Assembly: GCA_017461385.1 (NCBI GenBank)
Contig: JAFTXZ010000003.1
Location: 82,392-146,391, forward strand
Origin: Clostridia bacterium
GTDB taxonomy: Bacteria > Bacillota > Clostridia > Oscillospirales > CAG-272
DNA: 64,000 nt
Direction of reading: 5' to 3'
Shown here: one piece after another, positions 58,819 through 64,000 of the stretch
How the letters are laid out: every line of letters begins with the position of its first letter
Position numbering within the stretch: position 1 is the stretch's first letter
Translations under genes and position numbers: made by a program
Notes under the pieces: model-generated
What the model was told of the DNA's origin: nothing
The model's database searches: none
Seen by the model: only the letters and a program-made list of their open reading frames with translations

Positions 58819-61178
58819 TATTCTTCCTCCTTACTTGTTGTAACGAAGCCGTAGTCCGGTGAAACGAACTCTGCTACGTCCTCATAGCAAACGCCTGTTG
58901 CAGAATCGCTTGTTGTATTATTGTTTAGATAATATACGTTAGTATCTACTATTAGGTATGCACAAAGGAAGAAGGATGTTGCTCTGTACTTATACTCACC
59001 GGTGACGTCATCCTTAGTGTCCATGCCTGAAATCTTAATTTCAAAAACGTCAAAGCCTCTGTTGGTCATATCACAAACAGCAACCTTATTGTTGATGCCT
59101 GTACCATCTGCGTTTACAATCTTACCGCTTGTTGTATCAAAGTTAGCTTCAGCGTTTGTGCCGTTGAATGCTGCTACAAGACCAAACTTAAGAGTTGGGA
59201 ATAGGTTCTTGTATTCGCTTTCCCAAAGTTCATTATTGATAGTAAATGCTTGCATCATAGCAGTTCCAGATGTTGAGAAGCCCTTTGATACAAATAGTGG
59301 AGCAAGCTCCTTAATTACAGTTTCAGCACCACAGTTTCTTCCACATGGGCATACAATTTTGTAGTTAGACAAGAACTTATCGCCTGTCCACTTGCTTATT
59401 TGCTCCTCTGTTTTAACGTGTCCGTCGTAGAACGCATCGCAAAGGTTGTAGCCTGAAACGATATACTTAGTTCCCGATGTATATTCACCCTTCTGGTATT
59501 GAGCATAGGTAATTACGTTTGAAATGCCTGTTGTTGCACTAATTGTTGCAAGAGCATTTGAATCTGTGCTTGTTACGAAAATAAGCTGGAAGTTAGCATT
59601 ACCCGGAGATAGAACAGTTGTTGATGCAGGTGCATAAACGTACTTAAGGCTTTTAGTGCCTGCAAATGAGTGTAAGCCGCCCTCCTCTATGTGTTCAAAG
59701 TTAGCACCCAAGATAAGAGTTGTCATTTGAACGTCTGCTAAGCCGTAGCCACCAATGTATGTAACTGTATTTGGAAGTCTTATCACACCGTTTTCATCAC
59801 CTGTCCAGGTCCTTACGCCTCTGAACATTTGGTATGAAATGCAAGGTATTTGAGTATTTTCAAGACCGATAACCTCTGTAAGTGCTGTATTCAAGAAATG
59901 ACTGCTACCATCAATGGTATTTATGGTGGTGGAGAAGGTAACGCTTGCAAGCTTTGAGCAAGAGTTAAACATACCGTTAGGCAAGTTAGTCAAGCCCTCG
60001 GGAAGAACAACCTTTGTAAGAGACGTACATTTTTCAAATGGTGCCCAGCCGTAGAAGGTAAGAGGATTGTACGTACCGTTTGGTAGTAATCTGTCTTCAA
60101 AGATTAAAGTTTCAAGTCCTGAGCTTGTAAAGGTATTGCCGTATATGTCCTTAAGTGAAGCAGGAATTGTGATTGACTTAAGTGAAGTACATTCCTCAAA
60201 GGTACCCTCGTCGTTATTGCCACTTGCACCGTTAATTTTTGTAACGGTTGATGGAATTGTTATATTTGCCAATGATGTACATTGAAAGAACGCACCGTTT
60301 CCAATCGTTGTAATAGCTCCCTCAAAAACAACGGTAGTTAAGCTCTTGCATTGCTTAAAGGTTGAGCCAGGTATTACAGTTACACCGCTTGGAATAGTAA
60401 CAGAGGTAATCCCTGTACCTTGCAAGCACCAGCTATTACCAAGGCTTGTTAGTGTTGAGGGGAAAACAATGCCGGACATAGGTACATTTGCAAACACACC
60501 ATCTCCACATAGGTCTATCAAGGCTGTTTTTGAAAGGTCAAGCACTTGACCTGCAAAAAGGCTCTTACAATCACGGAAAGCATAACCGTTAATTCTCTTA
60601 AGACCTGTTAGATCCTTCAAATTAACATACTTCAAATTAGATGCTCCATAGAAGGTGCTACCTTGAATTGCGAGAGTGTCATATCTGAGGTAAGCATATT
60701 GAAGGTTTGTTTTGCTCTGAAAAACACCCGTTAAGCAGTTAACGATTGAGCCCACGGGAGCATTGCCTTGCTTTGAGGTTGTAACCTTAACATCGTCGTC
60801 CATAATGTTGAAAACAACAACGTTTGCCAAATCAACCGAGTTGCCGTTTGCATCAGTGATGAGGATTTTGTCAACCTGATTTGCCATAGTGCCGTGTGTT
60901 GAGGCCGCCCAGCTGTTAACCTGGTAATCAACAAACGGACCACCCGCTGTGTTCGATTGAGCCTTGATTGATGAATAGCCACTCTCGGCATTTGCATCAA
61001 TATACCAAATTAGCGCATCACCCTCTTGGTCAAAAAGAGGTAGAACTGTGTTGTCACTAAGAGTTACGGTTTCTGTCTTGTCAACGTTTGCGTGAACAGA
61101 ATCAGCAAAGGCTGAAATTGCAAGCAAGGAAGCAAGAGCAATTACCATAGCAACAACTAAAAGTAATTTCTTTTTCAT
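58818..61178 (-). CDS. BspA-like leucine-rich-repeat secreted protein, 786 residues
   Basis: The ATG at 61178 with AAGGAG is chosen over the longer frame. A signal peptide (MKKKLLLVVAMVIALAS ... AFADS) is followed by an N-terminal region, then LRR_5 repeats at about 160-560 (ITTIGNGAFFQCTSLANITI). The C-terminal region has C-x-C-x-x-x-C cysteines (VCPCGRNC) and GFSTSGTAMMQAFTINNEL. It matches the C-terminal region of the protein at 37434. No sorting signal or lipobox is seen. The gene has a promoter with an upstream T tract and is followed by the coupled 57-residue gene. Confidence 0.9.
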   Translation of the reverse strand: MKKKLLLVVAMVIALASLLAISAFADSVHANVDKTETVTLSDNTVLPLFDQEGDALIWYIDANAESGYSSIKAQSNTAGGPFVDYQVNSWAASTHGTMANQVDKILITDANGNSVDLANVVVFNIMDDDVKVTTSKQGNAPVGSIVNCLTGVFQSKTNLQYAYLRYDTLAIQGSTFYGASNLKYVNLKDLTGLKRINGYAFRDCKSLFAGQVLDLSKTALIDLCGDGVFANVPMSGIVFPSTLTSLGNSWCLQGTGITSVTIPSGVTVIPGSTFKQCKSLTTVVFEGAITTIGNGAFFQCTSLANITIPSTVTKINGASGNNDEGTFEECTSLKSITIPASLKDIYGNTFTSSGLETLIFEDRLLPNGTYNPLTFYGWAPFEKCTSLTKVVLPEGLTNLPNGMFNSCSKLASVTFSTTINTIDGSSHFLNTALTEVIGLENTQIPCISYQMFRGVRTWTGDENGVIRLPNTVTYIGGYGLADVQMTTLILGANFEHIEEGGLHSFAGTKSLKYVYAPASTTVLSPGNANFQLIFVTSTDSNALATISATTGISNVITYAQYQKGEYTSGTKYIVSGYNLCDAFYDGHVKTEEQISKWTGDKFLSNYKIVCPCGRNCGAETVIKELAPLFVSKGFSTSGTAMMQAFTINNELWESEYKNLFPTLKFGLVAAFNGTNAEANFDTTSGKIVNADGTGINNKVAVCDMTNRGFDVFEIKISGMDTKDDVTGEYKYRATSFFLCAYLIVDTNVYYLNNNTTSDSATGVCYEDVAEFVSPDYGFVTTSKEEE

Positions 61179-61218
61179 AAGTTTTCTCCTTATTATAATA
61201 AAATAAATTTGCACAATT

Positions 61219-61270
61219 ATTCTAACATATAAAGGAAATTTCGTCAAGGCGCACCAAAAAAAAAAAAAAA
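61219..61270 (-). promoter_or_regulatory. Promoter with upstream T15 tract for the BspA-like gene
   Basis: On the minus strand a run of 15 T (61256-61270) lies 8 bases upstream of -35 TTGACG (61242-61247); the spacer is 17 bases and the -10 is TAGAAT (61219-61224). Confidence 0.82.
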
Positions 61271-61541
61271 TAGATAATTTTGTTTACATTGCACAAAAAA
61301 CGTGAAGTCGTACCACTCGTTTAACCTGTTTTATGCTCCCAAAGATGGATATTTTCGGCAGTATTGCCAAAAAGGGTACAAATGTTAATTTTTTGTAAAC
61401 AAATAGCTTATATAAGAAAAAGCGAGCTGTTTAGCGTGATACTCTTAAGGTCGTATCATGCAAGCTCTATTCACCTTCGGCGAGTTCTATTGCTACGCAA
61501 GTTTATAAGCGAACAGAATATCACTTTATACCAACGAAAAA
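61271..61541. other. Non-coding stretch with repeat fragments
   Basis: No gene is visible. It holds a GCCAAAAAGGGTACAAATG segment near 61374, a mixed segment TTCGGCGAGTTCTATTGC near 61483 and one copy of AATATCACT near 61519, resembling fragments of the interspersed repeats elsewhere. Confidence 0.4.
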
Positions 61542-61585
61542 AGAGATAACATTTCGGCGAAGAACCGATTTGTTATCTCTTTTTG
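61541..61585 (-). terminator. Terminator of the GH39-like gene
   Basis: Stem AGAGATAACA pairing with TGTTATCTCT (inner CGG/CCG pairs), followed on the minus strand by a T run; it abuts the stop at 61586. Confidence 0.88.
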
Positions 61586-62905
61586 CTATTTTTCGATATA
61601 GACTATTGTGTTTCTTTCAAGTCTTAGAGTGATTTTGCCGTCTTCAAATTTGTCGATTTTGTTCTCAAACATAGTTTTAGTTTCGTCGGTTACGTAAATT
61701 TTTGCATTTGACATATCCTCACCAGTTACGTCAAGAGTTACAAAATCAGCACCCTTGTTGTCGTTTTCTGTGTAATAAACAAGGAAAATGCCACACTCCC
61801 CGCCACTTTTTGCACCTACAACGTAAACGTCGTCGTTATCGCTTGATGCTTCAACTTGATTTTTTAGCTCGTACAAATTTGAGAAAAGATAGAATGGATA
61901 GTAGCCCTTTAGTGGCTCTTGGGTGTAAAAATCAAAGAGTCCGTTCATTCCACAGGGACGGGCATCGTAGTACATAAGCATATCAATCGAGGGGTTGTTT
62001 TGGCACTCTGCCATACAAGCGCCTGTAAAGGCAGCTCCCTTCATTCCTATAATTTGCTTTATGCTATATACGAACTCATCAATCCAGCCACGAATATAGT
62101 TCCACTCGTTGCATATGCTTTCTGCGTTTCCGTAGCCGTATTTTTCAAGGATTTTGCGTATTCTTGTAGCCTTAGCCGATAAATCCTTTGGCTCTGTCCA
62201 ATACCAATGCCAGGAAACGAAGTCAAAGGTAACGCCCTTACCCTTTATTCTTTCAAAAAACCTTTCAAGCCAAGCCTCGTCACCTGCTGACGCAGGTCCG
62301 CCTATTTTCAGGTGTGGAAAACGCTTTTTCAAATGGTTTGAGGCAACTGCGTAAAACTCTGCAAATTCTGCCTCCGTACCCTGCCAGCATCTTTTGTTTT
62401 TACTGTCGTCGGTGTCAAGGTCAGGCTCGTTCCAGATTTCCCAATATTCAATATCATACTTGAAGCCGTTTGCCCAGCCCTCGGTATAGTGGGCGATTAT
62501 ATGCTCACATATCTCTGCCCATTTCTGAAAATCAGGCGGTACAAGTGTGCCGTACTTCTTTACACCATGCTCTATTTTTGAGCCTAAACGGTAAAAAGGC
62601 TTAGCCCCGTATCTGAAAAGCTGGTTCATATAGTTATCTGTGCATGCAAAATCATAGCTTTCAGGGTCGTTTACGTCTGCATTAAAATTTGGAAAAATTG
62701 CGTGGACGTCAACAGTATGCTCACCGCCGTAGGGTGCGTAAAAGGCTGCGTCGTGTACTCTTGCATAAGGGATCCTTGCCGCCTTATAGTAGTCCTGATT
62801 GCCACTTTTTTGATCCTTGCCTGCAACCTTAGGTCCGTTATTTACAGCGTGCATTACTTTGATTTTTCCCACTTTTTTGGAAAAGTCAACCTTAACGTTA
62901 CTCAT
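61586..62905 (-). CDS. GH39-like glycoside hydrolase (beta-xylosidase family)
   Basis: 439 residues of the GH-A clan. The acid/base glutamate is in YWEIWNEPDLDTDD (about residue 155), a conserved GGPASAG follows near residue 200, FVSWHWYW near 230, and the nucleophile candidate is in SICNEWNYI (about residue 265). A small beta domain closes the protein. There is no signal peptide, so it acts in the cytosol, probably on xylosides or related oligosaccharides. Its ribosome site GAGGAATAAATCT overlaps the end of the small broken frame upstream. Confidence 0.85.
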   Translation of the reverse strand: MSNVKVDFSKKVGKIKVMHAVNNGPKVAGKDQKSGNQDYYKAARIPYARVHDAAFYAPYGGEHTVDVHAIFPNFNADVNDPESYDFACTDNYMNQLFRYGAKPFYRLGSKIEHGVKKYGTLVPPDFQKWAEICEHIIAHYTEGWANGFKYDIEYWEIWNEPDLDTDDSKNKRCWQGTEAEFAEFYAVASNHLKKRFPHLKIGGPASAGDEAWLERFFERIKGKGVTFDFVSWHWYWTEPKDLSAKATRIRKILEKYGYGNAESICNEWNYIRGWIDEFVYSIKQIIGMKGAAFTGACMAECQNNPSIDMLMYYDARPCGMNGLFDFYTQEPLKGYYPFYLFSNLYELKNQVEASSDNDDVYVVGAKSGGECGIFLVYYTENDNKGADFVTLDVTGEDMSNAKIYVTDETKTMFENKIDKFEDGKITLRLERNTIVYIEK

Positions 62906-62909
62906 AGAT

Positions 62910-63050
62910 TTATTCCTCGTATATCTTTACTTTCTTTATTACGGTATCAGTAATTGCTATTGGAAATTATCTTGTAATTTCTACTTTTTCTGCCAATTTA
63001 TAGGCATTTTTAATTGTTTCAAGCTCCGGGCGAAGGTCGATTACGCTCAT
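62910..63050 (-). pseudogene. 46-codon frame split by an in-frame TAA
   Basis: An ATG at 63050 with GGAG upstream reads 27 residues (MSVIDLRPELETIKNAYKLA and on) to a TAA at 62967-62969. The same frame then continues 18 sensible codons (FPIAITDTVIKKVKIYEE) to a TAA at 62910, immediately before the GH39-like start. It may be a gene remnant broken by one substitution, or a short leader peptide. I cannot name it. Confidence 0.4.
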
Positions 63051-63067
63051 TTTTTCTCCAAAGCAAG

Positions 63068-63085
63068 GGAGCGCCGCGGCGCTCC
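63068..63085. terminator. Perfect GC-rich palindrome after the Hsp70 gene
   Basis: GGAGCGCCGCGGCGCTCC, perfectly self-complementary. On the minus strand it is followed by CTTGCTTTGG, a poor T tract, so termination there is uncertain; the T run lies on the plus side. Confidence 0.5.
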
Positions 63086-63093
63086 TTTTTAGA

Positions 63094-64000
63094 TTAAAGC
63101 TTTCTCTTTTCTGTTCCTATTACCTTACCCTTTTGGTCACGAACCGTAATTACGAGAATTTCGTTCTCGTCAATGCTAAGCTCAGGTCTGATTACAAAGG
63201 ACTTAGCCTTGCCCTTATATTCATCGGGCACGTCAACCGTAACCTTTATGCCGTTTGAGTTTCCTGCTGTAAACTCAATCCAGTTTGCGTCCGAGCCCTC
63301 TCCCTGTCTCATAGCATCTGACTCATATACTGTGAAGGCTGCTCTTGTCTGATTGTCCTCTCTTGGGGTAAAGGTTGTTTCTGCCACACTTGTTGCAGGC
63401 TTCTTTTCACCCTTATAAAGAATGTTATAAATCATGTGAACGCCGTCTTTGTGTGAGTCAACGCCATAGGTGTGGGAAAGATTATCCACAGGCTTAACGT
63501 TTTTGCCCTTGCCCGGGTCCTCCTCAACCATTTTGGCATAGATGGCAGCACCCTTAGAAATAGCCTTTGATGGGTCAAATCTAAAGATATTGTCGGCTCC
63601 ACCTACTACGTTTGCAAATTCGCTTTTTAGTCTTGATTCGATTTGCGGCATATTTGATGCACCGCCAACCAAAACAATTTTGTCGATTTCCCCTGTGTAT
63701 CTGCCAAGAACTCGTCTTACAACCTTTACCGCATTGTCAAGAAGTCCCTTAGATGCGTTCTCAAACTCTGCTCTTGTAACGTCCGCAAAGTAGCCTCTTG
63801 AATCCTTCTTGAAATAGATTTCGCCTGATGGGTTAGGTGTCAAATCCTCTTTGAGGGCAACTATCTTTGAGATAAACTTGCTCTTTTCCTCAGGATCTGT
63901 CATATCGCCCGTTATTCCTGCCTTCTTAACAACAAGTCCTGCAAGGGCTTGGTCCCAGTCGTTTCCACCGAGCTGTAAATCTCCGTCCTTATCCTTGATG
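63094..64000 (-). CDS. Hsp70 (DnaK-like) family protein, 5' end outside window
   Basis: The frame stays open to the window edge, so the N-terminus is missing; about 301 residues are visible. LQLGGNDWDQALA near the edge is the DnaK LGGDDFD-type motif. KDSRGYFADVTRAEFE, IDKIVLVGGASNMPQIESRL and FDPSKAISKGAAIYA are the ATPase subdomain motifs. A short substrate-binding domain with PATSVAETTFTPREDNQTRA follows and the protein ends soon after, without the usual helical lid. It is thus a lidless Hsp70 homologue rather than canonical DnaK. No grpE or dnaJ is visible here. Confidence 0.88.
   Translation of the reverse strand, partial: IKDKDGDLQLGGNDWDQALAGLVVKKAGITGDMTDPEEKSKFISKIVALKEDLTPNPSGEIYFKKDSRGYFADVTRAEFENASKGLLDNAVKVVRRVLGRYTGEIDKIVLVGGASNMPQIESRLKSEFANVVGGADNIFRFDPSKAISKGAAIYAKMVEEDPGKGKNVKPVDNLSHTYGVDSHKDGVHMIYNILYKGEKKPATSVAETTFTPREDNQTRAAFTVYESDAMRQGEGSDANWIEFTAGNSNGIKVTVDVPDEYKGKAKSFVIRPELSIDENEILVITVRDQKGKVIGTEKRKL

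Noticed and set aside
58430-58843. Plus-strand frame of 137 codons downstream of the HAD gene
   Set aside because: It runs through the duplicated hairpin element and antisense to the coupled 57-residue gene, with no homology-like motifs.
61179-61247. Longer start for the last BspA-like protein
   Set aside because: The added residues precede a clear signal peptide and include the promoter region; AAGGAG supports 61178.
63068-63085. Strong terminator of the Hsp70 gene
   Set aside because: The palindrome is perfect but lacks a T tract on the minus strand, so it is listed only as a possible terminator.

Overview
The window looks like a chromosomal segment of an uncultured gut-type clostridium (Bacillota). 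Supporting features are SepF, YggT, lipoprotein signal peptidase, a jag/yidC/yidD/rnpA/rpmH cluster, SipW-type signal peptidase with its substrates, GdpP, AGGAGG-like ribosome sites and many sigma-A promoters with an exact 17-base spacer. Large BspA-like surface proteins, glycoside phosphorylase and hydrolase genes, and hairpin-rich interspersed repeats suit a host-associated, carbohydrate-using anaerobe. No species can be named from the sequence alone. There is no prophage, insertion sequence, CRISPR array or rRNA.

Layout. 1-4185: two tandem unknown proteins, a cytidylate-kinase-like protein, an Mrr-type nuclease and an alpha/beta hydrolase. 4186-12711: a minus-strand run of a BspA-like lipoprotein, rluD, lspA, yggT, sepF, a fused miaA-yggS gene and, beyond a repeat-filled gap, queA. 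12825-14591: dapA, followed by three more copies of its 3' end interleaved with repeats, then a small membrane protein. 14631-17534: jag, yidC, yidD, rnpA, rpmH. 17716-23932: ygiQ, a DUF1292 protein, dnaB, rplI, gdpP. 24095-33484 (plus): a GlmU-like protein, pth, mfd, a PrsA-like lipoprotein and a SipW/TasA-type export module. 33535-42041: DUF6062, Ogg, sugar kinase, SDR, a BspA-like protein, DUF554, ksgA, tRNA-Thr and an HD protein. 42132-49652: a GH94 phosphorylase and a Gld-like ABC system. 49849-55418: lipoproteins and a sugar-modifying operon with two dehydrogenases and two TIM-barrel proteins. 55551-64000: M3 peptidase, HAD hydrolase, a repeated hairpin element, a BspA-like protein with a coupled 57-residue protein, GH39 and an Hsp70 fragment.

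How the genes work together. Much of the window is housekeeping: tRNA and rRNA modification (miaA, queA, rluD, ksgA), translation (rplI, rpmH, pth, tRNA-Thr), membrane insertion (yidC, yidD, jag), replication and repair (dnaB, mfd, ogg) and cyclic-di-AMP turnover (gdpP). The accessory part concerns the cell surface (three BspA-like proteins, the SipW module, lipoproteins) and sugar use (GH94, GH39, KdgK-like kinase, dehydrogenase/isomerase operon).

The most unusual observations are: (1) a ladder of four dapA 3' ends that differ mostly at synonymous sites; (2) a duplicated element after the last BspA gene whose hairpin stems differ but still pair; (3) a SipW signal peptidase carrying a ribosomal-protein-L15-like domain; (4) an in-frame MiaA-PLPBP fusion that keeps an internal ribosome site; (5) a frameshifted start in the SipW substrate gene; (6) long T tracts just upstream of two BspA promoters; (7) a 45-base palindromic repeat placed in frame three times inside an HD-domain protein.
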